A stretch of DNA of 61,250 bases from Calothrix sp. CSU_2_0 (GTDB lineage Bacteria; Cyanobacteriota; Cyanobacteriia; Cyanobacteriales; Nostocaceae): positions 1-61,250 of the forward strand of contig JAAUPE010000022.1 in assembly GCA_012034595.1 (NCBI GenBank). Direction: 5' to 3'. The translations under genes were made by a program, and so were the position numbers. Below the pieces are notes generated by a model. It did no database searches and was not told where the DNA came from. It saw only the letters and a list, made by a program, of their open reading frames with translations. Shown here in pieces: positions 1-9,066 of the stretch (the first letter of the stretch is position 1; each line of letters starts with the position of its first letter).

Positions 1-968
1 AAATTGTTCAAACTGGTTGCATAACTGGGATGGTTTTCTCCGAGTATGGATTTTCTTAATTCCAATGCTTGGAGATAAAGAGGTTCTGCTGCTTCGTACT
101 TTCCTTGGGAACGGTAGAGGGAAGCTAAATTGTTCAAACTGGATGCTAATTCTAATTCTGAATCGAGTTTTTCTTGTAACTCAACTGCTTTCTGGAAATA
201 CCCAATTGCTAAATCCAATTCTTTTTGATAATTTTGAAATTCCCCATTTTCCAATCGACGACGATAAATTTGCCCTAATTGACTATACAAACTCGCTAAT
301 GTTGCTTCTTTCGTTCCCGGTTTCGCTTCAATTTCTCGAATTAATCTTTGTAAATCTTCTAAAGGTAAAAAATACTCGTTATCATCATCGGCTGTTTCCA
401 AGCGACTATCATTAATAAAGCTCCGAAAAACTTCTAAATCTCGTGGTGCAACTGTATTTTTAGTTATGCAATGAAAACGAAATACACCATTTCGCCAACT
501 CCAGAAATCTGGCGCTTTTTTTTGGAGGTTTTGCAATAGGTTATTAGTCACCCAAATAATAATAGCAAAGGGATATTCTCGTAATCCTTCCCTTGTCCAT
601 TGCAAGTAACCAAAAAATTTATCTTGTTCGGATTGTTCTTCGCCAAATTTGAGGAAAAATAGTTGCTCTATCCCTGTAATCGTAATTATTGCGGGTTGAT
701 GTTGCTGAAGATATGGTTCGGTTTCTACTAGTTGATTAATTGCCGCTTTTAAATTTGGTTCACCTCTTGGTAAGGTGACATGATAGGAGCGAAAATTTGG
801 TTCGAGTTCGGCTTGATATCGAGCGATTATTTCATCACGAAAATCGCTATTGTCACAGGTTGCTATCAACAAACTTAACCTACCTATCCCTGCTTCGATG
901 GATACAATTAAATCATCGTATGCATCTTGATTTTTCTCGTTTATATTTTTATTATTCTGTTCTTTCAT
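1..968 (-). CDS. TPR protein with N-terminal ATPase-like region (partial, runs off left edge)
   Basis: This frame is open from an ATG at 968 to the window edge, so the C-terminus is missing. The N-terminal 170 or so residues (IEAGIGRLSLLIATCDN, then IITITGIEQLFFL and FAIIIWVTNN) have the alternating hydrophobic strands of a nucleotide-binding fold, but I see no Walker A motif. The rest is kinesin-light-chain-like TPR: ASLNNLASLYRSQGKYE followed by LRKSILGENHPSYATSLNN at the edge. TPR arrays are protein-binding scaffolds. The gene follows the ATPase at 1112-2395 on the same strand, 143 bases away, so the two probably work together. The reading frame is certain; the biological role is unknown. 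Confidence 0.8.
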   Translation of the reverse strand, partial: MKEQNNKNINEKNQDAYDDLIVSIEAGIGRLSLLIATCDNSDFRDEIIARYQAELEPNFRSYHVTLPRGEPNLKAAINQLVETEPYLQQHQPAIITITGIEQLFFLKFGEEQSEQDKFFGYLQWTREGLREYPFAIIIWVTNNLLQNLQKKAPDFWSWRNGVFRFHCITKNTVAPRDLEVFRSFINDSRLETADDDNEYFLPLEDLQRLIREIEAKPGTKEATLASLYSQLGQIYRRRLENGEFQNYQKELDLAIGYFQKAVELQEKLDSELELASSLNNLASLYRSQGKYEAAEPLYLQALELRKSILGENHPSYATSLNN

Positions 969-1031
969 ATTAAATTTAATCTTTAAATTCAATTACATAA
1001 TTTGCCACTAAGGTTAAATATACTATTGTAG

Positions 1032-1081
1032 TAACGCACCGAAGTCTTCGAGAATGGTGCGTTACGCTTCGCTAACAGCAC
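1032..1081. repeat. REP-like palindromes between ATPase and TPR genes
   Basis: TAACGCACC (1032-1040) and GGTGCGTTA (1056-1064) are perfect inverted arms. The second arm also pairs with a near-complement, TAACAGCAC, ending at 1081. The GCGTTACGCT...GCTAAC core matches the palindromes beside the REP-type transposase gene at 18.2-18.9 kb, so these may belong to the same dispersed repeat family. Confidence 0.6.
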
Positions 1082-1111
1082 CCTACGTTTTTTCAAATCA
1101 AATATGGGCTT

Positions 1112-2395
1112 TTAAATTAAACCTTCATCACGTAATAATTCCACAACAATTGGATGCAAATCATACCAATTTTGACGATTACGATACTCTAAAACATAAA
1201 GTCCATGTAATAAATCGAGAAATTCTTGCTGTTTAGGGTCTTCTGGTTTAAAATTTTGATAAGTTGCTTGTAATATTTGATATTCTGATTTTCCTAAAGG
1301 TAAAGCAAAATCATTGCGAATATTATTAATTGCTTCATCGAGAATATTATTATCAATCATGACTTTTTCATCGGGTTTACGACGAATTAAACGCAAACAA
1401 ATTCGACAACATTCATTCGCAATCCGCACCAACTCACGTAGAACTCCACCACTATTTATAACGATGAGTTTGATTGTCTCTTTAGCAATTAATTCTGATG
1501 AAATTCGTTTTTCTAAAATTTCGCAAAGTACATCAAATGTTTCCGCACGAGGTTGAATATTTGCATCTCTACTATCACCTTTATTAAATAATTTCAAAAC
1601 AGGCATTGGTACTATTTGGTCGTTTGTTTCCGCTTCAATTGTTGTTTTCAAAGCAGTTTCTCGTAAAGCCGAAATCGGAATTGTATAAATAATCCGAAAT
1701 CCTGGCAAACAAAGAGCTTTAATATTATCTCTAAAAATATGATTAACTACACCCAAATCAAGTTTATCTAAATCATCAATAATCACTAAAATCTCTTTTT
1801 GACAAGCAGATTGAATCGCAGCCGCAATAATATTTATTTGAGCCACTAATTCGGAAACTTTACGTTCAAATTCCTGCTTAAGTTCGTAACGAATTTTGGA
1901 ATCAACTTTTAATTTTGTGCTAACTAACTTAAACAAGTTCTTCTCAATAGCTGTTTCACTTTGAATACTTGTTTCCTCAGTCTTAGTTCGTTTGGCAAAC
2001 CATTTTTCCAAAGCATCTTTTGTCGATTTCGGAATATCAACTCGACGCGCTTCAGCCTGCAACATTAAATTTACAGCAATAGAAAATAAGATATTGATAT
2101 GGTTAATATCCGACATCTCAATCGTTTCCGCAATTGAAAAAAATACCACAAAATACTTATCTTCAATCTTACGACCAAATTCTGCTAATAGCGTCGATTT
2201 CCCACATCCCCGATGTCCAGTAAACACAATTTTACCGTCACTGTTGGGGCTATCCTCCACTAGCTGCACCAATTCGTCAAGAATTTTTTCAGCATAATCA
2301 ACTTTAAATTGACTTATTTCTTTTTGTGTCAGCAATGGAACCAATTCCAGGTTCCCGTATGCTTGCTTAAACTGCTGCAATCGCTCTTCAGACAT
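1112..2395 (-). CDS. AAA/STAND-like P-loop ATPase
   Basis: This 427-residue protein has a clear Walker A, GHRGCGKST (residues 60-68), and a Walker B, ILVIIDDLD (202-210). A hydrophobic strand ending in IIYTIPIS and an Arg-rich helical segment (ELVRIANECCRICLRLIRRK) follow. The C-terminal 70 residues look like a small winged-helix-type domain. No transmembrane segment is evident. The start ATG gives MSEERLQQF. The gene lies directly upstream of the TPR protein. Such ATPase and TPR pairs can act as signalling, conflict or regulatory switches, but nothing here shows the output. The ATPase assignment is firm; family and role are not. Confidence 0.8.
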   Translation of the reverse strand: MSEERLQQFKQAYGNLELVPLLTQKEISQFKVDYAEKILDELVQLVEDSPNSDGKIVFTGHRGCGKSTLLAEFGRKIEDKYFVVFFSIAETIEMSDINHINILFSIAVNLMLQAEARRVDIPKSTKDALEKWFAKRTKTEETSIQSETAIEKNLFKLVSTKLKVDSKIRYELKQEFERKVSELVAQINIIAAAIQSACQKEILVIIDDLDKLDLGVVNHIFRDNIKALCLPGFRIIYTIPISALRETALKTTIEAETNDQIVPMPVLKLFNKGDSRDANIQPRAETFDVLCEILEKRISSELIAKETIKLIVINSGGVLRELVRIANECCRICLRLIRRKPDEKVMIDNNILDEAINNIRNDFALPLGKSEYQILQATYQNFKPEDPKQQEFLDLLHGLYVLEYRNRQNWYDLHPIVVELLRDEGLI

Positions 2396-2744
2396 ATATT
2401 TTAGGTAGATATTTAAGGTATATATTCCAGGTAGATATTCCAGGTAGATATTCCAGCCATAGAAATTTTAAACGAAACTAGAATATACCTCTTTTATCAT
2501 CTCCCATCCCCAACAACAAGAAAAACGATCGCGAAAATCGAAATCGGTGATAAGCTAAGACGCAACTAATCTTCAGCCTGGAAAGCTTACAGCAAAGCTT
2601 TTATGCTTCAAAATAATGTCGAAAATGCATAAGCTAGTTTCTAGTACTTATACTTGTATTAAAGTAAACCACCAATAATCCCGACTTCCCATTCCCGTGG
2701 GAAAATAGTAGATAGTAAATTTTGAAGCTGTTTGTATAACCAAA
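2396..2744. other. Intergenic region with short tandem repeat
   Basis: This 349-base divergent spacer separates the ATPase and ispH. Positions 2401-2455 hold imperfect tandem copies of a 13-base unit, AGGTAGATATTCC. The rest is AT-rich, and I see no gene. The promoters of both flanking genes should lie here, but I cannot place them confidently. Confidence 0.6.
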
Positions 2745-3953
2745 ATGGATACCAAAGCATTTAAGCGATCGCTCCAACATTCCGAAAACTACCATCGTCG
2801 GGGTTTTGGTCATCAAGCTGAAGTTGCAACCCAATTAAAATCGGAATATCAAAGTAATTTAATTCAAGAAATTCGCGATCGCAATTACAATTTCAAACGC
2901 GGTAATGTTACTATTCGACTAGCACAGTCTTTTGGTTTCTGCTGGGGGGTAGAACGTGCTGTAGCAATGGCTTATGAGACTCGTCAGCATTTTCCTAGCG
3001 AACAAATTTGGATTACTAACGAAATTATTCATAACCCATCGGTAAACCAACGCTTGCGGGAAATGGAAGTTAAATTTATTCCCGTTGAAGCTGGAAATAA
3101 AGACTTTTCTATTATTGGAAGTGGGGATGTGGTAATTTTACCCGCTTTCGGTGCTAGCGTTCAAGAAATGCAACTTCTCAACGAGAAAGGTTGCAAAATT
3201 GTTGATACTACTTGTCCTTGGGTTTCTAAAGTTTGGAACACTGTTGAAAAGCATAAAAAAGGTGAATTCACATCAATTATTCACGGTAAATACAACCATG
3301 AAGAAACAGTTGCAACCAGTTCTTTTGCGGGAACATATTTAATTGTTTTAAATATGCAGCAAGCTGAATATGTTGCTAATTACATCTTAAATGGTGGTGA
3401 TAAAAATGAGTTTATGGCGAAGTTTAGTAAGTCTTATTCGGCTGGATTTGACCCCGATATCGATTTAGAAAGGGTTGGAATTGCCAATCAAACGACTATG
3501 TTAAAAGGTGAAACCGAAGAAATTGGTAAATTGTTCGAGCGGACAATGATGAAAAAATATGGACCACAAGCATTAAACGAACATTTTCAAAGCTTTAATA
3601 CAATTTGTGATGCTACTCAAGAAAGGCAAGATGCCATGTTTGAGTTAGTCAAAGAAAAACTTGATTTAATGATAGTAATTGGTGGCTTTAATTCATCGAA
3701 TACGACTCATTTACAAGAAATATCTGAAGAAAATCACATTCCTTCATATCATATTGATTGTGTAGAAAGGATTCAGTCTCAGATTGCGATCGAACATCGT
3801 CAATTAAATGGAGAATTGCAAATAACAAAAGATTGGTTACCAGAAGGTGAAATTGTTATTGGTATAACTTCTGGTGCTTCCACCCCCGATATAGTTGTGG
3901 AAGAGATTATTGAACAAATCTTTGAACTGAAAGCATCGGCAGCGATGGTTTAG
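2745..3953 (+). CDS. ispH: 4-hydroxy-3-methylbut-2-enyl diphosphate reductase
   Basis: IspH (LytB) catalyses the last step of the MEP isoprenoid pathway, reducing HMBPP to IPP and DMAPP with a [4Fe-4S] cluster. The three cluster cysteines are visible: C66 in [11 protein letters not shown]157 in [10 protein letters not shown] and C288 in [12 protein letters not shown]. At 402 residues with a roughly 55-residue N-terminal extension, it is the longer cyanobacterial/plant type rather than the roughly 315-residue E. coli type. The start is [13 protein letters not shown]. The gene is monocistronic and convergent with the next gene across a hairpin at 3969-3991. It supplies precursors for carotenoids and for the hopanoids encoded near 45-48 kb. 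Confidence 0.96.
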   Translation: MDTKAFKRSLQHSENYHRRGFGHQAEVATQLKSEYQSNLIQEIRDRNYNFKRGNVTIRLAQSFGFCWGVERAVAMAYETRQHFPSEQIWITNEIIHNPSVNQRLREMEVKFIPVEAGNKDFSIIGSGDVVILPAFGASVQEMQLLNEKGCKIVDTTCPWVSKVWNTVEKHKKGEFTSIIHGKYNHEETVATSSFAGTYLIVLNMQQAEYVANYILNGGDKNEFMAKFSKSYSAGFDPDIDLERVGIANQTTMLKGETEEIGKLFERTMMKKYGPQALNEHFQSFNTICDATQERQDAMFELVKEKLDLMIVIGGFNSSNTTHLQEISEENHIPSYHIDCVERIQSQIAIEHRQLNGELQITKDWLPEGEIVIGITSGASTPDIVVEEIIEQIFELKASAAMV

Positions 3954-3968
3954 TTTAATATCTAAAAA

Positions 3969-3991
3969 GGGCTAACAAACATGGTTAGCCC
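3969..3991. terminator. Hairpin between convergent genes
   Basis: The arms GGGCTAAC and GTTAGCCC are a perfect 8-bp match with a 7-base loop. The hairpin sits just after ispH and just after the minus-strand gene ending at 4004. It is a likely bidirectional terminator, although the T-run is weak. Confidence 0.6.
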
Positions 3992-4003
3992 CTATAATAT
4001 AAA

Positions 4004-4316
4004 TCACATTCCTGCCCATATACCCATGTCAGCAGCACCATTAGGAGATGCTAAAGCAGGACGAATTGTTTGGTATAAATCGGGATATTTACTAGCAAGT
4101 TCAGCTTCGTTAATATTCCCACTCAAAACCTCACCATCTTGACTTTTAATCGAGTACTTAATCCCGTCACTTTCATTCTTAATCAAGACAACTTTATCAC
4201 GCATTTGCAGACGAGTAATCCCAATCGGTTCGTTGACTTGAATTAGCACGGGTTAGGTTTGTAAATAGCGTGCTAATTACGACAACTAAAAACAGAATCA
4301 CTGGAAATTTACGCAT
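4004..4316 (-). pseudogene. Small exported protein, apparently split by a frameshift
   Basis: The longer open frame (4249 down to 4004) would start at a GTG immediately after an in-frame stop. It encodes about 81 residues with the look of a mature domain (IGITRLQMRDKVVLIKNES, ending MGIWAGM). A perfect signal peptide, MRKFPVILFLVVVISTLF then TNLTRA, lies just upstream from an ATG at 4316, but in the next frame. That frame stops at 4197. One base gained or lost near 4247-4256 would join them into a normal precursor of about 105 residues. It is either a recent pseudogene or a sequence error. The function is unknown. Confidence 0.65.
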
Positions 4317-4388
4317 AATTAATCCTGCGATCGCGCTTGATTTATGTATTACTGATTGTCACCCTTATTTTAGCAGCACAAAATACAT

Positions 4389-4760
4389 TCAACTTACATT
4401 CAAAGACTTGTTTTTCAAGTCATCCAAGGAAACATACTCCAATGCTTTTTCATGGGTAGCTGACAGCACTATAGGGGGAGCAAAACCAGCATCCAGAGCT
4501 TCTTTCCAACGGGAAGCACACAAACACCATCTATCTCCGGGTTTTAGTCCAGGAAAGTTGTATTGGGGAACTGGTGTGGTTAAATCATTCCCACGGGATT
4601 TGCTAAATACGAGAAACTCTTCAGTCACTTCTGCACAAACCACATGAACTCCCATGTCCATTGGTCCAGTTTCGCATAGTCCGTTGCGGTAAAAACCAGT
4701 TACCGGGGAACCACAACAAAATTCCAGATTTCCACCTAAGACATTTTTGGCATCAGTCAT
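4389..4760 (-). CDS. DUF2237 family protein
   Basis: This 123-residue protein has the hallmarks of the DUF2237 family (COG3651): an N-terminal NVLGGNLEFCC, then TGFYRNGLCETG, HVVCAEVTEEFL, and a C-terminal PGDRWCLCASRWKEALDAG. Conserved Cys pairs (CC, CLC) and Trp residues suggest metal or redox chemistry, but no reaction is established that I know of. It is soluble with no signal peptide. The start ATG gives MTDAKNVLGG. It is separated from the preceding frameshifted gene by 72 bases on the same strand, so it may be co-transcribed. Confidence 0.85.
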   Translation of the reverse strand: MTDAKNVLGGNLEFCCGSPVTGFYRNGLCETGPMDMGVHVVCAEVTEEFLVFSKSRGNDLTTPVPQYNFPGLKPGDRWCLCASRWKEALDAGFAPPIVLSATHEKALEYVSLDDLKNKSLNVS

Positions 4761-4764
4761 ACTA

Positions 4765-5160
4765 ATTTTAGATTTTAGATTTTGGATTTTGGATTTTGGA
4801 TTTGGATTTGGATTAATATAACTTTAGCAAATTCAGCTTATCAGTAATCAGTGGTCAGTAATCAGTAATCAGTAATCAGTAATCAGTAATCAGTAATCAG
4901 TGGTCAGTAATCAGTAATCAGTGGTCAGTAATCAGTAATTGGAGTATAAACTAAAAAAAGTAAAGTTTTTGTTTCTGAAATTTTGTCAGAAAGCGGTAAA
5001 CAAGTTGATTAATGCTATGCGATTTATTTATAAGGAAAACTATTATCCCAAATTCTAACTCCTGAATGCTGACTCCTAACTCCTGACTCCTGACTCCTGA
5101 ATGCTAACTCCTAACTCCTAATTCCTGAATGCTAACTCCTAACTCCTAACTTCTGATTTC
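4765..5160. repeat. Short tandemly repeated sequences, three types
   Basis: Three blocks fill this spacer. GGATTTT-type repeats lie at about 4768-4815. ATCAGTA/GTCAGTA heptamers lie at about 4845-4940. CTCCTAA/CTCCTGA heptamer-like repeats, interspersed with GAATGCTAA, lie at about 5060-5157. These match the STRR class known from heterocystous cyanobacteria. Similar blocks recur near 25.8-26.0 and 38.2-38.3 kb. No gene is seen in the spacer. Confidence 0.85.
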
Positions 5161-5187
5161 TTCTTCCATCTCCAAACCTCAAAATCT

Positions 5188-5937
5188 ATGACAGAATTAG
5201 AACGCTACTTATTTGACTTACAAGGATATATAGTAGTTGAAAATGCCCTCAATACCGAACAAATAGCAACCTTAAAACAAATCATCAATCAGCAAATTGT
5301 CAATCAAAATCAACCCGAAGCTAGTAAACTTCGTTTCGATTCCTTGCTTAATTGGGGCAAACCTTTTCGCGATTTAATCGATAATCCCCGCATCACTCCC
5401 TACCTTGCCGAACTACTAGGACAAGATTTTCGTTTAGACCATGATTATATCCACATTATCCGTCAAGGAGAAGGTCCAGTGGGTTCATTTCTCCACGGTG
5501 GTGGAACTCCTTACGACCCTTGTCAATTCTACGAATTCAAGCATGGTAAAATGTACAACGGCTTAACTGCGATCGCTTACGAACTTAACGATGTCAATCC
5601 TTCTGAAGGTGGATTTGGTTGTGTACCAGGTAGTCATAAAAGTAATTATTCCTTCCCTAGAGAATGGCTAAGCTTAGAAAAACTAAACTTAGAAAAAACT
5701 AATAATTGTGTGCAAACGGTATCAGTCAAAGCCGGAAGTGCAATAATATTTACCGAAGCGTTGACACATGGTACTGTTCCCTGGAAAGGAAATTGCAACC
5801 TATCTCGCACCACAATCTTTTACAAATACTCACCACAAAATATAGCCTGGGCTAGATATTACTACAATGCCAATAATTTTCCCGATTTAACCTCGCAACA
5901 ACGGCAAATCCTGAGAATACCTGGTATTTCCACGTAA
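5188..5937 (+). CDS. Phytanoyl-CoA dioxygenase (PhyH)-like protein
   Basis: This 249-residue protein resembles the PhyH family of Fe(II)/2-oxoglutarate oxygenases. Family marks are an N-terminal DLQGYIVVENALN helix, FLHGGGTPYDP (H103), MYNGLTAIAYELNDVNPSEGG, GCVPGSHKSN, and the distal LTHGTVPW (H194) with R207 as the likely 2-oxoglutarate-binding Arg. The usual proximal HxD is HGG here, so the third iron ligand is not obvious. Substrate and pathway cannot be read from the neighbours; the gene stands alone after a repeat-filled spacer. The start ATG gives MTELERYLF. Confidence 0.8.
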   Translation: MTELERYLFDLQGYIVVENALNTEQIATLKQIINQQIVNQNQPEASKLRFDSLLNWGKPFRDLIDNPRITPYLAELLGQDFRLDHDYIHIIRQGEGPVGSFLHGGGTPYDPCQFYEFKHGKMYNGLTAIAYELNDVNPSEGGFGCVPGSHKSNYSFPREWLSLEKLNLEKTNNCVQTVSVKAGSAIIFTEALTHGTVPWKGNCNLSRTTIFYKYSPQNIAWARYYYNANNFPDLTSQQRQILRIPGIST

Positions 5938-6151
5938 TTTAACCAATTATATAAGGAATAAACAGATGTTTGCTTTTGCGATCGCGTAGCGGTTCTTTCA
6001 GAACATCGCCATTGTTGAGTGCTTTGCACCATTGCAACATACATTAGTTTTTGTGAATACTGAGCATAGAATTTTACACTGCATAAAGTCTGGTAAATGA
6101 CTCGTAATTTTAATTAAATGGAAATAATAGTCATCAACTGGAGAAATACAA

Positions 6152-6367
6152 GTGCAGACTGTATCAACTACTCAACCAGCAACCACATCAAATAATTCTC
6201 AAGCACTTAATCAAACTAATACATGTGTAAATACAGCTTTTTTTGTACTTGCGATCGCGGTTTTTCTAGTAATCAGAGTAGTTGTCGGCAAAGAGTATCG
6301 TGCAAATCACCTCAAAAAGCAAATTAATAAACTTGAAAAAATCTGGTTACTCGAAGTCAAAAAATAA
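6152..6367 (+). CDS. Small single-pass membrane protein
   Basis: The 71-residue frame starts at GTG, preceded by GGAG at about 6140. The N-terminal 25 residues are Thr/Gln/Asn-rich. One transmembrane helix (TAFFVLAIAVFLVIRVVVG) follows, then a charged, Lys-rich tail with heptad-like leucines (LKKQINKLEKIWLLEVKK). I do not recognise the family. No operon partner is apparent; cydB is on the opposite strand. It is probably a real cyanobacterial hypothetical. Confidence 0.6.
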   Translation: MQTVSTTQPATTSNNSQALNQTNTCVNTAFFVLAIAVFLVIRVVVGKEYRANHLKKQINKLEKIWLLEVKK

Positions 6368-6461
6368 TTGTATTATAATTTATGCTTCCGAATTCAGAGT
6401 GTAGAGACGTTAAATATAACATCTCTACTTCCATTATTTTACATTGCAACTACCACAAAAA

Positions 6462-7478
6462 CTACTCATAACCATGTTCATGGCTAGTAATTTTTCCTCG
6501 GAAAACCACATATTGGTAAATGTTGTAAAACAACATTACCGGAATTAGAAAACCGACGAAAATCAACATGAATACCATCGCACTAGGGTCAGCAGCAGCA
6601 TCATAAATGGTGATTTGTGAAGGAATCACATAAGGGAAAACTACTAATGCTAATCCGATAAATGTCAGTACAAAAATTAAAATTGTCCAAACAAAAGGTG
6701 CTTTATCCTGTTTCTTTCTCAAACTCTTCAGAAGTTGATAGATTAGCAAGATTCCTAATAAAGGAATTAAGGCAAAAACATAAACTAATGGAGCTTGAAA
6801 TAACTTACTCCGGGCACTTTCATAAAATATCGGCGTAGTAATAGTAATGAAAATTGCACCCATCAAAGTTGTGTATGCAGATAACTTGGCAGTTTGATAA
6901 TGATTTTCCTGCAACTCACCTTCAGTTTTCCAAACCAAATAAGTTGAACCAATCAATACGTAACCTTGAATCAAAGTTAAGGCAACTAGTATTGATTGCC
7001 AGCTTAAAAAATCCCAAGTAGAGCCAATAAAATGCCCAGCTTTATCGACATTAATCCCTTTTAAAACAGCACCCAATGCAAAACCTTGACCGAGTGCTGC
7101 TAAAAAACTTCCAGCCCCAAAAGCAAGATTCCAAAACAATTTTCGATTTGCATGTTCCCTAAATTCAAATGCCACAGCCCGAAAAATAAACCCAAATAAC
7201 ATCATGTTAATCGGGATATAAAGTGCATTCAAAATAGTCGCATAGGCAAGGGGAAACGCACCAAATAGACTTCCCCCCATCAACACCAACCAAGTCTCAT
7301 TTGCATCCCAAATATTGCTCAAACTTGTCATTAAAATACCGCGTCTTTCCTCATTTGAAGCTGTTAGCGATAAAATTCCCACACCCAAATCAAATCCATC
7401 TAACATCACGTAAAGAAAGAGAAATAAAGCAAGAATTCCAAACCAAACTTGAGGGAGAAAATATTTAAGCGTTTCCAT
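6462..7478 (-). CDS. cydB: Cytochrome bd quinol oxidase subunit II
   Basis: CydB, 338 residues, is the second membrane subunit of the bd-type quinol oxidase, which reduces oxygen to water in the respiratory or thylakoid membrane. The typical start LPQVWFGILALFLFLYVMLDGFDLGVG is recognisable in parts (DGFDLG). It is followed by NEERRGILMTSL, WDANETWLVLMGG and GAFPLAYATIL, and about eight transmembrane helices. The gene is 18 bases downstream of cydA on the same strand, a tight operon. The C-terminal tail HEHGYE is His-rich but short. Confidence 0.95.
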   Translation of the reverse strand: METLKYFLPQVWFGILALFLFLYVMLDGFDLGVGILSLTASNEERRGILMTSLSNIWDANETWLVLMGGSLFGAFPLAYATILNALYIPINMMLFGFIFRAVAFEFREHANRKLFWNLAFGAGSFLAALGQGFALGAVLKGINVDKAGHFIGSTWDFLSWQSILVALTLIQGYVLIGSTYLVWKTEGELQENHYQTAKLSAYTTLMGAIFITITTPIFYESARSKLFQAPLVYVFALIPLLGILLIYQLLKSLRKKQDKAPFVWTILIFVLTFIGLALVVFPYVIPSQITIYDAAADPSAMVFMLIFVGFLIPVMLFYNIYQYVVFRGKITSHEHGYE

Positions 7479-7496
7479 TTTCTGCTATTACCAAAC

Positions 7497-8939
7497 TTAC
7501 TGTTGTGCTTCAACTGGACGTTCATCGGGGAGAAACTCTGCGGGAGTCGTATCAATAGCTACTTCAGTGTCGATTCCCGGTACTGATAACTGTAAATTTG
7601 GTCCTTTGCGAATAATACGACTGCCAAAATACAAAGCAGTAAATAACAGAAACCCATAAACCACCCCATAACCAATCAAAGTAGTGAGAACATTACTTGG
7701 TGGTAAATGGGAAACCGAATCAACAGTGCGGAGTTGGTTGTAAACCGTCCAAGGTTGCCTACCAACACAACGCACAATCCAACCCGTATCGATCGCAATA
7801 TAACCAAGTGGTGCCGCAAATATCCAAGCACGGAGTAACCATTTTTGCTGTTCGATATTCTCCTCCGAAAGTTTACCCCGCAGCCATTGCAATCCAGTCA
7901 ACAACATCAAGCCAACCAGAGCAAACCCAATACCTACCATTGTCCGGAAAGCGTAATAAATTAGACCAACTAAATGGGGTCGATTTTGCGGTGGAAATTC
8001 CTTTAATCCGAGTACAGGTTTCGAGAGATTTTGTTTAAATTCGAGAACATAACCCAAACCATTCGGTATCTTAACTTCCCAATCATTTTTTTCAGCTTTG
8101 TCATTTGGTAAAGCAATCAAGCTGTAATTTGCGGGTTTGCCTGCGGGAGATGTTTCCCACTTCGCTTCCATAGCTGCCAGCTTTGCGGGTTGACGTTCGT
8201 ATACTTGTTCCGCACTTAAGTGACCGATGTAGACTTGTAATGGAGCAACGGCAATAATCGCAGCTAAAACTATCTTCAATGATTTCGAGAAAAACGCCGA
8301 ATTACGCTTATTAATAATGTACCAAGCGCTAATTCCCCCAATTACAAACAGCGAAGTCTCCAATGTGGCAAAGAACATGTGGAGAATACTGTACTTCATA
8401 AACGGGTTAAATATCGCTTGGAAATAGTCACTAATAATGAACTTACCATTAACTAATTCCCCACCCGCAGGGGTTTGCATCCATGAATTCGCTACCAAAA
8501 TCCAAAATGTGGACATATTCGCACCCACAGCCACAAGAATCGTGGCAGCGTAGTGTATAACTGGGTTGACACGTTCCCAACCAAACACCATAATCCCCAA
8601 CGAAGCTGCTTCCAGCATAAAAGCCCAAGTCGCTTCAAATCCCATGATGCTGCCAAAAAAGTTACCAACAGCTTCCGAAAAAGGTGCCCAATTTGTCCCA
8701 AACTGGAATTCCATTGGAATACCTGTTGCTACCCCAATTCCAAAATTGAGGATATATAACTTCGACCAAAAGCGAGCGTGGTAATAGTACTCAGGATTGC
8801 GGGTTTTTAGCCACAACCCCTCAACAATGACCAAATAAATGCCCATACCTGTAGTGAGTACGGGCCAGAGCATATGAAATAATGCTGTCAGTGCAAATTG
8901 CGATCGCGACAAAACAAGGGTATTGGAAAGAAAATCCAT
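7497..8939 (-). CDS. cydA: Cytochrome bd quinol oxidase subunit I
   Basis: CydA, 480 residues, carries the hemes. Visible markers are H22 (ALFHMLW), H187 (ILHMFFA) and M334 (FRTMVGIG), matching the expected heme ligands, and GRQPW at 393-397. In E. coli the segment before GRQPW is GWFVAEY, where the Glu is a heme b595 ligand. Here it is GWIVRCV, placing Cys391 at that position. The periplasmic Q-loop (about residues 240-330) is short, as in cyanide-insensitive/cyanobacterial types. The start ATG gives MDFLSNTLVL. It is the first gene of the cydAB operon. Confidence 0.95.
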   Translation of the reverse strand: MDFLSNTLVLSRSQFALTALFHMLWPVLTTGMGIYLVIVEGLWLKTRNPEYYYHARFWSKLYILNFGIGVATGIPMEFQFGTNWAPFSEAVGNFFGSIMGFEATWAFMLEAASLGIMVFGWERVNPVIHYAATILVAVGANMSTFWILVANSWMQTPAGGELVNGKFIISDYFQAIFNPFMKYSILHMFFATLETSLFVIGGISAWYIINKRNSAFFSKSLKIVLAAIIAVAPLQVYIGHLSAEQVYERQPAKLAAMEAKWETSPAGKPANYSLIALPNDKAEKNDWEVKIPNGLGYVLEFKQNLSKPVLGLKEFPPQNRPHLVGLIYYAFRTMVGIGFALVGLMLLTGLQWLRGKLSEENIEQQKWLLRAWIFAAPLGYIAIDTGWIVRCVGRQPWTVYNQLRTVDSVSHLPPSNVLTTLIGYGVVYGFLLFTALYFGSRIIRKGPNLQLSVPGIDTEVAIDTTPAEFLPDERPVEAQQ

Positions 8940-9066
8940 AAGTGCATTGGTTCCCCAAAAAATCGGCTACTTAGTTTAATGTTGTACCGTGTTTTTTCCA
9001 GCAGTTACATATCTTAATAGGAACTTAAGATACGACATTAAGTAGTAGTTAAGATTTAGGCTCGGC

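Noticed and set aside
17-415. 132-codon plus-strand frame at the left edge
   Set aside because: Antisense to the partial TPR protein, whose repeat pattern is clear on the minus strand.
4845-5157. Tandem repeats considered as a CRISPR array
   Set aside because: Units are 7-14 bases with no spacers of constant length; this is STRR, not CRISPR.
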